From: Sphingomonas sp. LC-1
GTDB taxonomy: Bacteria > Pseudomonadota > Alphaproteobacteria > Sphingomonadales > Sphingomonadaceae
NCBI RefSeq assembly: GCF_025371035.1
Contig: NZ_JANZXB010000007.1
Coordinates: 124,001-188,000 of the forward strand
Direction of reading: 5' to 3'
DNA length: 64,000 nt
In this document: positions 8,891-20,289 of the stretch, piece by piece
Layout of the letters: the number at the start of each line of letters is the position of its first letter
How positions within the stretch are numbered: the first letter of the stretch is position 1
The notes under the pieces: model-generated
Seen by the model: only the letters and a program-made list of their open reading frames with translations
What the model was told of the DNA's origin: nothing
The model's database searches: none
Translations under genes and position numbers: made by a program

Positions 8891-10555
8891 ATGCTGACCG
8901 CGCTGTCCATTCGTGATGTCGTGCTGATCGAGGCGCTGGACCTCGATTTCGGCCAAGGCCTGGGCGTTCTGACCGGCGAGACCGGCGCGGGCAAATCGAT
9001 CCTGCTCGATGCCCTAGGATTGGCGCTGGGTGGACGCGGCGACAGCGGGCTGGTGCGGCACGGCGCGGGCCAGGCGATCGTCACCGCCAGCTTCGAGCCC
9101 CCCGCCCCCGATGGCCGCCTGTCCGCCATATTGGACGAAGCGGGCATCGAAATCGAACCGGGCGAACCGCTGATCGTCCGCCGACAGGTCAAGGCCGATG
9201 GCGGCAGCCGGGGCTTCGTCAACAGCCAGCCCGCCTCCGCCGCGCTGTTGCGCGAAATGGCGCCTTTCCTGGTCGAAATCCACGGCCAGCATGATGATCG
9301 TGGCCTGCTGAACCCGCGCGGGCACCGGATGATGCTCGACAGCTTCGGCCGGATCGACACACAGGCGGTGGCCGCCGCCTGGACCCGGTTGCGCGAGGCG
9401 GAGACCGCGCTGACCAGCGCGCGCGAAGAGATCGAGACGGCGGCGCGGGATCGCGAATGGCTGGAACATGCGGTGGCCGAACTGACCAAGCTCGCCCCCG
9501 AACCCGGCGAGGAAGAGGCGCTGGCCGATCGCCGCCGCACCATGCAGCGCTCGGAGAAGATCGCGGGCGAACTCGGCGCAATCGAGGAGCATCTGCAGGG
9601 GTCGGACGGCGCGCTCGCCGGATTGCGGCAGGCCGCCCGGGTGCTGGAGCGGATCGGCGAGGATCACCCCGCGCTGGCGGACGCACTCGCCGCGATCGAC
9701 CGCGCGGTGATCGAGGCGTCGCTGGCCGAGGAACGGCTGGTCGAAGCGCAGCGTGAACTCGCCTATGACCCCCGCGCGTTGGAAGAGGACGAGGCACGGC
9801 TGTTCGAATTGCGCGGCATGGCGCGCAAGCACCGCGTTCAGCCCGATGACCTGGCCGAGCTGACCGAGCAGCTTCGCGGACGGCTGGAACGGCTGGACGC
9901 GGGCGAGGAAGGCATCGGCCGGCTGGAGGCCGCCGTCGCGACCGCGCGCGCCGCCTATGACAAGGCCGCCGCGCAGGTGTCGAAGGCGCGCGCCGCCGCC
10001 GCCGAGCGGCTCGACCGATCGGTGAAGAGCGAGCTGGCACCGCTCAAGCTCGATGCCGCACGCTTCCGCACCACCGTCGCCCCGGTCGAGCCGTCGGGCT
10101 GGTCGGCGGCGGGCAAGGACCGGGTGGAGTTCGAGATTTCCACCAACCCCGGCGCGCCCTTCGCCCCGCTGATGAAGATCGCAAGCGGCGGCGAATTGTC
10201 GCGTTTCATCCTGGCGCTGAAGGTCGCGCTGGCGGAGGAAGGCGGCGCGACGACGATGATCTTCGACGAGATCGATCGTGGCGTCGGCGGCGCCGTCGCC
10301 TCCGCGATCGGCGACCGTCTGCACCGGCTCGCGGGTCGGACCCAGTTGCTGGTCGTGACCCACAGCCCGCAGGTGGCGGCGCGCGGAGCCGCGCATCTGT
10401 TGATCGCCAAGAGCCATGACGGCACCGTCACCCGCACCGGCGTCCGCGCGCTGGGCGATGCCGAACGGCGCGAGGAGATTGCCCGCATGCTGTCCGGCGC
10501 AACCATCACCGACGAGGCCCGTGCGCAGGCCGACAGGTTGCTCGAGTCCCAATAA
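8891..10555 (+). CDS. recN: DNA repair protein RecN
   Basis: A 554-residue SMC-like ATPase acting in double-strand break repair. The Walker A motif GETGAGKS is at 29-36, a long coiled-coil-forming middle region runs from about 155 to 370, and the signature ASGGELSRF and Walker B TTMIFDEIDRG are in the C-terminal half. Length is normal. In many Gram-negatives recN lies next to bamD or ligA, as here (bamD-recN-ligA). The start codon is close to a TATATC box (-14), so the mRNA leader may be very short. Confidence 0.96.
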   Translation: MLTALSIRDVVLIEALDLDFGQGLGVLTGETGAGKSILLDALGLALGGRGDSGLVRHGAGQAIVTASFEPPAPDGRLSAILDEAGIEIEPGEPLIVRRQVKADGGSRGFVNSQPASAALLREMAPFLVEIHGQHDDRGLLNPRGHRMMLDSFGRIDTQAVAAAWTRLREAETALTSAREEIETAARDREWLEHAVAELTKLAPEPGEEEALADRRRTMQRSEKIAGELGAIEEHLQGSDGALAGLRQAARVLERIGEDHPALADALAAIDRAVIEASLAEERLVEAQRELAYDPRALEEDEARLFELRGMARKHRVQPDDLAELTEQLRGRLERLDAGEEGIGRLEAAVATARAAYDKAAAQVSKARAAAAERLDRSVKSELAPLKLDAARFRTTVAPVEPSGWSAAGKDRVEFEISTNPGAPFAPLMKIASGGELSRFILALKVALAEEGGATTMIFDEIDRGVGGAVASAIGDRLHRLAGRTQLLVVTHSPQVAARGAAHLLIAKSHDGTVTRTGVRALGDAERREEIARMLSGATITDEARAQADRLLESQ

Positions 10556-10585
10556 CGCACAGCCGAAAACGATTTTATATCCGAT

Positions 10586-10867
10586 ATGAAGCTGTTAGGA
10601 TTGGGAAGTCCTTATTCCCAAGGCGATTTTCTTCGGACGTACCGGATGCTCGCGAAATTCCCGTCGGCGACCCCGCCCCATGATGCCCATGATGTGGCTC
10701 AATTGACCGCCGGTCTTCAGTCCTGTCTGGCGCTGGCGGACAAGCTGCATCTGGACATGGTCGCGATTCATGTCGAGCAGGCGCGGGCCTGGCTGGTCGA
10801 TCATGGCCTGGAATGCCCGGCGGGACCGAAACCGTCGAGCGAACCCCATCACGACCAGCAACCCTGA
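10586..10867 (+). CDS. Small conserved-looking hypothetical protein
   Basis: A 93-residue soluble protein with no signal peptide or membrane helix. It is mostly helical by composition, with a LQSCLALADKLHLDMVAIHV core, and ends in a polar His/Gln/Pro tail. I do not recognise the family. Coding is supported by the in-frame ATG, GC3 bias and its position in the otherwise colinear recN-ligA interval. No clear ribosome-binding site is visible. It could be cotranscribed with recN, 30 bp upstream. Confidence 0.6.
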   Translation: MKLLGLGSPYSQGDFLRTYRMLAKFPSATPPHDAHDVAQLTAGLQSCLALADKLHLDMVAIHVEQARAWLVDHGLECPAGPKPSSEPHHDQQP

Positions 10868-10921
10868 ACCGGCGGGATCGCGCCCTACTCGCTTGATCTT
10901 GTTGAGGGTCCGGCATCTTGA

Positions 10922-13093
<2,172 letters not shown>

Positions 13094-13108
13094 TTCTGCA
13101 CTGACAAA

Positions 13109-13139
13109 GGGTGACGCGGCCATGACGCCCGCGTCACCC
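13109..13139 (+). terminator. Hairpin after ligA
   Basis: A perfect 9-bp stem GGGTGACGC/GCGTCACCC with a 13-nt loop starts 16 nt past the ligA stop. No T tract follows. It probably marks the 3' end of the ligA transcript. Confidence 0.5.
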
Positions 13140-13281
13140 GATCGGGCATCGTTGCGCCCGCACCGCTGGCCCAGCCTGCGCCGCTCCACCGAATCAGCCC
13201 AGACATTTCCAAGCAATTAGAGCGCGCTATCACTGTCGCCACCCGCGATACCGTTGCCAAACTGCAACGCCCGCGCACCGA

Positions 13282-13300
13282 GTGACAGCCCCCCTGTCAC
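13282..13300 (+). promoter_or_regulatory. Palindromic operator candidate upstream of the TonB-dependent receptor
   Basis: A perfect inverted repeat GTGACAG-N5-CTGTCAC. Its right arm supplies a possible -35 (CTGTCA) placed 18 bp from a possible -10 (CATAAT, 13318-13323), so a bound regulator would block the promoter. It lies about 115 bp before the receptor start. The rest of the 322-bp gap 13094-13415 holds the ligA hairpin and no gene that I can support. Confidence 0.4.
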
Positions 13301-13415
13301 AAGCGCGAGCTTTGTAACATAATGGCAATGTTCGAAGCGCAGGGGCACGCCCAACCGAGCCGGAAAACACGGCCGGACCGTGCCGCTTCGCGCGCGAAAA
13401 GGGGACTTTTTATCT

Positions 13416-16400
13416 ATGCGTAATTCGCTTTTCCTGGGTGCGGCCATTGTCGCGCTCGCCATTCCGGCGGCGGCTGCCGCGCAGGAAACGACCTCGTCGA
13501 TCCGCGGCAACGTCTCCGCCAACGGCGCGCCGGTCGCAGGTGCGACTGTTACGATCGTCAACGTACCGTCGGGCACGACGACCTCCACGGTCTCGGGTGC
13601 GGACGGCTCGTTCTCCTCGACCGGCCTTCGCGTCGGTGGTCCTTTCACCGTCACCGTCTCGGCTCCGGGCTATCAGGAAACCCGTGTCACGGACATCTTC
13701 ACCGTGACCAGCCTTCCCTATGAACTGCCGGTCGAGCTGGCGGCCGAGGGCCAGGGCAGCGGCGAGATCGTCGTGACCGCTTCGTCCATCGCGGGCGCCG
13801 GCACCAAGAGCCTGGGGCCGGTCACCGTGCTGACCGCCGCCGACATCGCCAATATCGCCAGCGTCAACCGCGACGTGCGTGACCTGATGCGCCGCGATCC
13901 GTTCGCCCGCCTCGACTATGCCTCCGGCTCGGGCCGCGCCGTGTCGTTCGCCGGTCAGAATGCGCGCTTCAACCGTTTCTCGGTCGACGGCGTGCCGATC
14001 ACCGACAATTTTGGTCTGAACCCCGATGGTCTGCCAACCCGCCGCAGCCCGGTGCCGCTGGACGCCATCGGCCAGTTCCAGACCAAGGTCGCGCCTTATG
14101 ACGTGCGCGAAGGCAATTTCCAGGGCGGCGCGATCAACGCCATCCTTAAGTCGGGCACCAATCAGTTCCACGGGACTGGCTTCTATTCCTATTCGTCGAA
14201 CAAGCTGACCGGCAACGAAACCAAGGCGGGTCCGGGCGTGCCGACCGGCCGCGTGACCCTGCCCCCGTTCAAGATCCAGAATTTCGGCGCCGAGCTTTCG
14301 GGCCCGATCATCAAGGACAAGCTGTTCTTCATGGTCGCGGGCGAGCGCATCCGCGCAGGCACCCCGATCGTCGACGGCACTGTCGAGAACAATGCCGGCA
14401 CGGTCATCCCGAACGCAGGCGACGCCGGTGGCCTGCTGACCGACGCGACCGTCAACCAGATCACGTCGATCGCCAAGTCCCGTTACAATTACAATGCGGG
14501 CGGCATCCTGAACAATTCGCAGGACAGCGACGACCGCCTGACCGCGCGCCTCGACGCCAACCTGTCCGACACGCAGCGCGCGTCGTTGACCTATCTGTAC
14601 ACCAAGGACTCGATCCGGCTTAACCAGAACGCGTCGGTCACCGCGCCCAGCCTGGGCCTGGAATCGAACGGCTATATCAGCAGCAACCGCCTCCACACCG
14701 GCGTGTTCCAGCTGAACAGCGACTGGTCGGACGAATTCTCGACCGAAGTCCGCGCTTTCTACAAGGATTACAAGCGCGGCCAGGATCCGGTCCTGGGTCG
14801 CGGCTTCGCACAGTTCCAGGTTTGCGCGGCGCCGACGTCGGACCGCTCCAACCCCGGTTCGGCCGGTGCCAATGCATCGACCACCTGCGCACCGGGCTAT
14901 GCCTCGATCTATCTGGGCCCGGACGTTTCGCGTCAGTCGAATGCCCTGACCAGCCGCACCTATGGCGGCCTGATCCAGGGTCGCCTGAACCGCGAAAACC
15001 ATGACCTGCGCATCTTCGCCGATTTCCAGGACACCAAGATCGAGAACCTGTTCGTGCAGAGCACGGCGGGCAACTATTATTTCGACTCGATCGCGGACTT
15101 CCAGGCGGGCAACGCCCAGCGCCTGCGTTACGGCAATGCGGTTCCCAGCCTGAACCCGATCGATGCGGCGGCTCGCTTCCGCTATCAATCCTATGCCTTT
15201 GGCATCCAGGACAATTGGCGGATCACCGACTGGTTCAGCCTGGATTACGGCATCCGTTACGACATGTATGGCGGCCACAGCCGTCCGGCATTCAACCAGT
15301 CGTTCTTCAACCGCCTGGGCTACGCCAACACCGCCTATATCAGCGGCCGCGGCATCGCTCAGCCGCGTATCGGCTTTGAACTGCGTCCGTCAAAGGAATT
15401 GTCGGTTCGCGGCGGCGTCGGCATCTTCTCGGGCGGCTCGCCGGACGTCTACGTCTCGAACAGCTTCTCGAACACGGGCTTCCTGTCGAACACGATCGAC
15501 ATCCGCCAGAACAACGATGGCAGCTACGCGGCCACCAACCTGCCCGCAGGTGTCGGCGCCGCGGCGCTGACCGGCGTTTCCGGCACGACGATCCCCGGCG
15601 CGGTGAACAACTATCTGAATGCGGGCACGATCTCCTCGACTGCCCCGACCAATGCGCTGGACCCCAAGTTCAAGCTGCCGTCCCAATGGCGCTCGACCCT
15701 GTCGTTCGACTATGCGCCGACGGCGTTGTCGGGCTTCAACTTCGGTGCCGACTTCTTCTACTCGAAGGTTCGCAACCAGGTGTTCTTCACCGACGCGCGA
15801 GTCGTGCCTACCGCGCTGCGGACTCCCGACGGCCGCGTGCGCTATGCGGCGCTGACCTCGTTCGGCGACACGAACTCGGACCTGATCCTGACCAACACGA
15901 CCCGTGGCCGCAGCTATATCGCGGTCGCGCGGGTCGACAAGACGTTCGATCTGGGCCTGAACCTGGGCGCCAGCTTCACCTATCAGGACATCAAGGACCA
16001 GGCCCCGGCCACCTCGTCGACCGCCAGCTCCAACTATGGCAACGGCGCGTTCCTCGATCCCAACGGTGCGGCGTACGGCATCTCGAACGAGCAGGTGAAG
16101 TACAACATCAAGTACAACCTGACCTTCGAGCGCGCCTTCTTCGGCGATTACAAGACCACCTTCGCGCTGTTCGGTGAGACCCGCATCGGCCGTCCGTATA
16201 GCTGGACCATGCAGGATGCCTCGAATCTGCGCAGCCCGGTCTTCGGGACGATCGGTTCGTCCAGCCGTTATCTGCTGTACGTACCGACGGGTCTGGACGA
16301 TGCCCGCGTGTCGTATGACAGCCCCCAGACGGCGCAGACGCTCGATGCGCTGATCAAGTCGACCGGCCTGGACAAGTATCGTGGCCAGATCGCACCGCGC

Positions 16401-16763
16401 AATGCGTTCAACTCGAAGTGGTTCACCAAGATCGACCTGCACTTGGCGCAGGAGATTCCGACGGGTCTGGGCGCGTCGCGCATCCAGGTCTTCATGGACA
16501 TCGAGAACTTTGCGAACCTGCTGAACAAGAATTGGGGCCAGCTGCGTCAGTACAGCTTCCCCTACACGCAGGCAGCGGTGCGGGTGCAGTGCCTGACCGC
16601 ACCGGTCGCGACCGGCACGGCGGGCGGTTCGGCAGTCGCCACCACCTCGAGCCAGGCTTGCGCCCAGTATCGTTACCTGGCGCCGAACTCGACGCCGACC
16701 GACACGATCTCGTCGCAGGAATCGCTCTACCAGATCCGCATCGGCGCGCGCTTCAGCTTCTAA
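13416..16763 (+). CDS. TonB-dependent receptor, Oar-like, with carboxypeptidase-regulatory domain
   Basis: A 1115-residue outer-membrane receptor. The signal peptide (1-22, ending in AAAAAQ) is followed by a carboxypeptidase-regulatory-like beta-sandwich at about 27-105, a plug domain from about 120 (GEIVVTASSI, then FSVDGVPITDNFG), and a long barrel ending in GARFSF with the terminal Phe needed for BAM-dependent insertion. This architecture is that of Oar-type receptors, which import peptides, oligosaccharides or other bulky ligands; the ligand is unknown. The ATG at 13416 sits after GGGGAC. A LytS/LytTR pair lies immediately downstream, behind a terminator. Confidence 0.92.
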   Translation: MRNSLFLGAAIVALAIPAAAAAQETTSSIRGNVSANGAPVAGATVTIVNVPSGTTTSTVSGADGSFSSTGLRVGGPFTVTVSAPGYQETRVTDIFTVTSLPYELPVELAAEGQGSGEIVVTASSIAGAGTKSLGPVTVLTAADIANIASVNRDVRDLMRRDPFARLDYASGSGRAVSFAGQNARFNRFSVDGVPITDNFGLNPDGLPTRRSPVPLDAIGQFQTKVAPYDVREGNFQGGAINAILKSGTNQFHGTGFYSYSSNKLTGNETKAGPGVPTGRVTLPPFKIQNFGAELSGPIIKDKLFFMVAGERIRAGTPIVDGTVENNAGTVIPNAGDAGGLLTDATVNQITSIAKSRYNYNAGGILNNSQDSDDRLTARLDANLSDTQRASLTYLYTKDSIRLNQNASVTAPSLGLESNGYISSNRLHTGVFQLNSDWSDEFSTEVRAFYKDYKRGQDPVLGRGFAQFQVCAAPTSDRSNPGSAGANASTTCAPGYASIYLGPDVSRQSNALTSRTYGGLIQGRLNRENHDLRIFADFQDTKIENLFVQSTAGNYYFDSIADFQAGNAQRLRYGNAVPSLNPIDAAARFRYQSYAFGIQDNWRITDWFSLDYGIRYDMYGGHSRPAFNQSFFNRLGYANTAYISGRGIAQPRIGFELRPSKELSVRGGVGIFSGGSPDVYVSNSFSNTGFLSNTIDIRQNNDGSYAATNLPAGVGAAALTGVSGTTIPGAVNNYLNAGTISSTAPTNALDPKFKLPSQWRSTLSFDYAPTALSGFNFGADFFYSKVRNQVFFTDARVVPTALRTPDGRVRYAALTSFGDTNSDLILTNTTRGRSYIAVARVDKTFDLGLNLGASFTYQDIKDQAPATSSTASSNYGNGAFLDPNGAAYGISNEQVKYNIKYNLTFERAFFGDYKTTFALFGETRIGRPYSWTMQDASNLRSPVFGTIGSSSRYLLYVPTGLDDARVSYDSPQTAQTLDALIKSTGLDKYRGQIAPRNAFNSKWFTKIDLHLAQEIPTGLGASRIQVFMDIENFANLLNKNWGQLRQYSFPYTQAAVRVQCLTAPVATGTAGGSAVATTSSQACAQYRYLAPNSTPTDTISSQESLYQIRIGARFSF

Positions 16764-16790
16764 GTCGAGGCGTCCGGCTGTCGGACATCG

Positions 16791-16828
16791 GGGCCGCCCC
16801 TCCTTCGGGAAGGGCGGCCCTTATTTTT
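16791..16828 (+). terminator. Rho-independent terminator of the TonB-dependent receptor gene
   Basis: A perfect 9-bp GC stem (GGGCCGCCC/GGGCGGCCC) with an inner CTTCGG-type loop is followed by TTATTTTT. It starts 28 nt after the receptor stop codon and separates that gene from the histidine kinase gene. Confidence 0.9.
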
Positions 16829-16885
16829 GCCCCTATCCCTCGGGTTTTGCCCTTCGGTCGCAGGCGGTGTAGATGTCGCCCGGCC

Positions 16886-18025
16886 ATGGCCACCCATTCG
16901 CCCGTTCCGCCTTACCTCGCCTCCCCTGCCGCGTCCGGGCAGCTCTCGGTGCGGCCGTTTTTCGAGAACAAGGCACGCGCCTTTTGGATTCTCCAGGCGG
17001 TCGGCTGGTCGGGCTATCTGGTCCAGCGTTCGGTGGTCGGCATCTCCAACGGCTTTTCGCTGGAGAAGATCATCCCGGTGATCATCGAGGCGATCCTGGG
17101 CTATTGCATCACCCTGCTGCTCTCGACGCTTTACGGCTATTATCGCCGCCTGCCGCGCATCATGGGGGTGTTCCTGACGCTGGCGACGCTGGCGGCGGCG
17201 ACCTTCCTCTATGCCGCGCTCAACGCCTTTTCCTTTTCGTTCATCACCACGACCCAGCCGGGGGTGACGGTCAGCCTGCTGATAGGCAATTTGTTCATCA
17301 CCTTCAACGTGCTGGCGGGCTGGTCCGCACTGTATTTCGCGATCAACTATTATCTGATCGTCGAGAGCCAGATCGACGAGATGCGCGCGCTGGAACTTCA
17401 GGCATCCACCGCGCAGCTGGCGATGTTGCGCTATCAGTTGAACCCGCATTTCCTGTTCAACACGCTGAATTCCATCTCGACGCTGGTGCTGCTGAAACAG
17501 ACCGAGCGGGCCAATGCGATGTTAAGCCGGCTGTCAGCCTTCCTCCGCTACACCCTGGCGAACGAGCCCACGGCGCATGTGACCGTGGCGCAAGAGGTTG
17601 AAACGCTGAAACTCTATCTCGAAATCGAGAAAATGCGCTTTGAGGATCGCCTGCGTCCCAGTTTCGAGATCGACCCCCGGGCCGAGCGCGCGCGCCTGCC
17701 CTCGCTGCTGCTGCAACCGCTGGTCGAGAACGCTATCAAATACGCCGTCACGCCGCAGGAGGAAGGCGCGGAAATCCGTGTCGATGTGCGACTGGTCGGG
17801 CAACGGGTGCGGATCGCCGTATCGGACACCGGCCCCGGCTTGCACGAGGTGCGTCATTCCTCAAGCGTTTCGACAGGCGTTGGACTGTCCAATATCCGCG
17901 AACGGTTGGCCCAGGCTTATGGCCCGGACCACCGTTTCGAATCCCGCTCCGCGCCGGCTGGCGGATTCTCGGTCGAGATCGAGATCCCCTTCCAGCTTGA
18001 GAATGTGAACAGAGAGGCCGCATGA
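16886..18025 (+). CDS. LytS/YehU-type sensor histidine kinase
   Basis: A 379-residue inner-membrane kinase. The N-terminal part (about 35-165) contains four hydrophobic helices without an obvious ligand-binding domain. It is followed by the His_kinase domain, with the phospho-acceptor His188 in YQLNPHFLFNTLNSI, and an HATPase domain with PLVENAIKYAV and DTGPGLHE. The ATG at 16886 is in frame and just before the hydrophobic region; the open frame further upstream overlaps the receptor gene and is not credible. Its stop overlaps the response-regulator start (ATGA), so the two are translationally coupled. Confidence 0.93.
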   Translation: MATHSPVPPYLASPAASGQLSVRPFFENKARAFWILQAVGWSGYLVQRSVVGISNGFSLEKIIPVIIEAILGYCITLLLSTLYGYYRRLPRIMGVFLTLATLAAATFLYAALNAFSFSFITTTQPGVTVSLLIGNLFITFNVLAGWSALYFAINYYLIVESQIDEMRALELQASTAQLAMLRYQLNPHFLFNTLNSISTLVLLKQTERANAMLSRLSAFLRYTLANEPTAHVTVAQEVETLKLYLEIEKMRFEDRLRPSFEIDPRAERARLPSLLLQPLVENAIKYAVTPQEEGAEIRVDVRLVGQRVRIAVSDTGPGLHEVRHSSSVSTGVGLSNIRERLAQAYGPDHRFESRSAPAGGFSVEIEIPFQLENVNREAA

Positions 18026-18819
18026 CCATCCGTACCATCCTCGTCGACGACGAGCCCCTGGCGATCCAGGGCATGGAGCTTCGGCTCCAGGCGCACGACG
18101 ACGTCGAGATCATCGAGCGTTGCTCGAACGGGCGCGAAGCGATCCGCGCGATCAAGACGCACAAGCCCGACCTCGTCTTTCTCGACATCCAGATGCCGGG
18201 TTTCGACGGCTTTTCGGTAATCCAGGGGCTGATGGAGGTCGAGCCGCCGCTGTTCGTCTTCGTCACCGCCTATTCCGACCACGCCCTGCGCGCCTTCGAG
18301 GCGCAGGCGGTCGATTATCTGATGAAGCCCGTCGAGGAAGCCCGCCTGGCCGACACGCTCGACCGCGTGCGCCAGCGGCTGAACGAGAAGCGCGGCGCAG
18401 GCGAGGTCGAGAAGCTGAAGGAAGTGCTCGCCGAGCATGCGCCGGACGCGGTCACCGACCTCAGCGAAGGCGGCGAAGTGGCGTCCAGCCGTTTCGAGAA
18501 GCTCATCAACATCAAGGATCGCGGCCAGATCTTCCGCGTGGATGTCGACACGATCGAGATGATCGAGGCGGCGGGCGATTATATGGTCATCAACACCGGC
18601 GACAATTCGTTGGTCCTGCGCGAAACGATGAAGGACCTGGAAAAGCGGCTCGACCCGCGGCGTTTCCAGCGGGTGCACCGTTCGACCATCGTCAACCTGG
18701 ACCTGGTCAAGCAGGTCAAGCCGCATACCAATGGCGAGTGCTTCCTGCTGCTCGAATCGGGCGCGCAGGTGAAGGTCTCGCGCAGCTACCGCGACGTGGT
18801 GGCGCGGTTCGTTCATTAA
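18022..18819 (+). CDS. LytTR-family response regulator
   Basis: A 265-residue transcription factor paired with the kinase upstream. The receiver domain (about 4-120) has Asp9/Asp10, the phospho-acceptor Asp55 (VFLDIQMPG), and the Thr and Lys switch residues in VTAYSDHALRAF and YLMKPVEE. A linker is followed by a LytTR DNA-binding domain (about 160-262) with INIKDRGQIFRV and FQRVHRSTIVNL. LytTR proteins bind direct repeats upstream of target genes. The adjacent TonB receptor is an obvious candidate target, by inference only. Confidence 0.95.
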   Translation: MTIRTILVDDEPLAIQGMELRLQAHDDVEIIERCSNGREAIRAIKTHKPDLVFLDIQMPGFDGFSVIQGLMEVEPPLFVFVTAYSDHALRAFEAQAVDYLMKPVEEARLADTLDRVRQRLNEKRGAGEVEKLKEVLAEHAPDAVTDLSEGGEVASSRFEKLINIKDRGQIFRVDVDTIEMIEAAGDYMVINTGDNSLVLRETMKDLEKRLDPRRFQRVHRSTIVNLDLVKQVKPHTNGECFLLLESGAQVKVSRSYRDVVARFVH

Positions 18820-18828
18820 GGAATATGT

Positions 18829-18943
18829 CCTCCCCTACAAAGGGAGGTGGCAGGCCGAAGGCCTGACGGAGGGGTGTCGCGCTATCGAAAGGGGGACACC
18901 CCTCCACCAGCTTCGCTGGTCCCCCTCCCCTTGCAGGGAAGGA
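18829..18943. repeat. Dispersed palindromic repeat, family A (copy 2)
   Basis: A full-length copy: outer arm CCTCCCCTACAAAGGGAGG, the hairpin CAGGCCGAAGGCCTG, the core GGAGGGGTGTC...GGACACCCCTCC, the hairpin CCAGCTTCGCTGG, then outer arm CCCTCCCCTTGCAGGGAAGG. It fills the gap between the convergent response regulator and queE genes, where it may act in termination. Confidence 0.75.
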
Positions 18944-18950
18944 ATTTAGA

Positions 18951-19583
18951 CTAACGCAACCCCAACATCTTGTGCGTCTGAAGCGTCAATCGCCAGCGCG
19001 GCCGTTCCATCACCATGGCGATGCACGCCTCGCGATTCGCCTCCGCGCGCGGATCGTCGAGCGGCTGGAGCAGATGGTTCGCGAAGTTCCAGCCCTCGAC
19101 CTCCGCCGGGTCGATGCCCGCCTGGGGCCAGACCAGCTTCAATTCCTGCCCCGAACGCTGAACGACCTCGGACCCCGCCTTGGGGCTGATGCACACCCAG
19201 TCGAGACGCGGATGCGCCGCAATCGTCCCGTTGCTCTCGATCGCGATGAAGAATCCGGCATCATGCAGTGCATCGACCAATGCGTCGTCGACCTGCAACA
19301 TCGGCTCGCCACCGGTCAGCACGACGAAGCGTTCGGCCCGTTCCGCGCCCCAGAAGCCCTCGACCGCTGCGACCAGTGCCGCGGCATCGGCAAAGCGTCC
19401 GCCGCCCAGACCATCGACCCCGACGAAATCGGTGTCGCAGAACCGGCAGATGGCGCTGGCCCGGTCCTGCTCGCGGCCCGACCAGAGATTGCACCCAGCA
19501 AAGCGCACGAACACCGCGCGCCGCCCGGCCTGCACACCCTCACCCTGGAGCGTCAGGAACATCTCCTTGACGGCATAGCTCAT
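18951..19583 (-). CDS. queE: 7-carboxy-7-deazaguanine synthase QueE
   Basis: A 210-residue radical-SAM enzyme converting 6-carboxytetrahydropterin to 7-carboxy-7-deazaguanine, a step in queuosine synthesis. The 4Fe-4S cysteines are Cys31, Cys46 and Cys49, i.e. a CX14CX2C loop rather than the classic CX3CX2C. This expanded loop is known in one QueE subgroup (Burkholderia-type). The N-terminal EMFLTLQGEG and VLTGGEP motifs support the call. It lies 4 bp downstream of queC in the same operon. Confidence 0.96.
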   Translation of the reverse strand: MSYAVKEMFLTLQGEGVQAGRRAVFVRFAGCNLWSGREQDRASAICRFCDTDFVGVDGLGGGRFADAAALVAAVEGFWGAERAERFVVLTGGEPMLQVDDALVDALHDAGFFIAIESNGTIAAHPRLDWVCISPKAGSEVVQRSGQELKLVWPQAGIDPAEVEGWNFANHLLQPLDDPRAEANREACIAMVMERPRWRLTLQTHKMLGLR

Positions 19584-19587
19584 GGCG

Positions 19588-20283
19588 TCAGCCCTGCGGC
19601 TTGACCGCGTAAGCGGTGGGATCGGGAATGCCCGCTTCCTCGAATCCGCGCGAGCGCAGGCGGCAGCTATCGCATTCGCCGCAATGCAGTCCCTCGGGCG
19701 TCGGGTCGTAGCAGGACCAGCTCAGCCCCATATCGACGCCAAGCCTCGTGCCTTCGCGCACGATGTCCGCCTTGGTCATATGCTGAAGCGGGGCATGGAT
19801 CCTGAACGGCTGGCCCTCGACGCCGGCCTTGGTCGCGATCTCCGCCAGCCCTTCGAAGGCGGCGATGAATTCGGGGCGGCAGTCGGGATAGCCCGAATAG
19901 TCGAGCGCATTGACCCCGATGAACAGGTCGCGCGCGCCCGCCGCCTCGGCCCAGCCCAGCGCGAGGCTGAGGAAGATGGTGTTGCGCGCGGGGACATAGG
20001 TGACCGGGATGCCTGGCTGCACGCCGTCCTTGGGCACGTCGATATCGGCGGTCAGCGCCGATCCGCCGAATGCCGACAGATCGAGCGGCAGGACGATATG
20101 CCGTTCGGCCCCCAACGACTCGGCGACTCGCGCGGCGGCGGCAAGCTCGACCTTGTGGCGCTGGTTATAGTCCACCGACAAAGCGAGAATGCGATAGCCT
20201 GCGGCCTTGGCCGAAGCAGCGGAAATCATCGAGTCCAGCCCGCCCGAAACGAGCACGACCGCCATGGGAGCAGAAGATGTCAT
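19588..20283 (-). CDS. queC: 7-cyano-7-deazaguanine synthase QueC
   Basis: A 231-residue ATP-dependent enzyme converting 7-carboxy-7-deazaguanine to preQ0. The ATP pyrophosphatase P-loop is [10 protein letters not shown] at about 9-18, and the C-terminal zinc site has CYDP...[15 protein letters not shown]. The ATG at 20283 gives the standard length; an open frame extends about 80 nt upstream into the structured leader. It is followed by queE with a 4-bp gap. Other queuosine genes (queD, queF) are not in the window. Confidence 0.96.
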   Translation of the reverse strand: MTSSAPMAVVLVSGGLDSMISAASAKAAGYRILALSVDYNQRHKVELAAAARVAESLGAERHIVLPLDLSAFGGSALTADIDVPKDGVQPGIPVTYVPARNTIFLSLALGWAEAAGARDLFIGVNALDYSGYPDCRPEFIAAFEGLAEIATKAGVEGQPFRIHAPLQHMTKADIVREGTRLGVDMGLSWSCYDPTPEGLHCGECDSCRLRSRGFEEAGIPDPTAYAVKPQG

Positions 20284-20289
20284 GATGGG

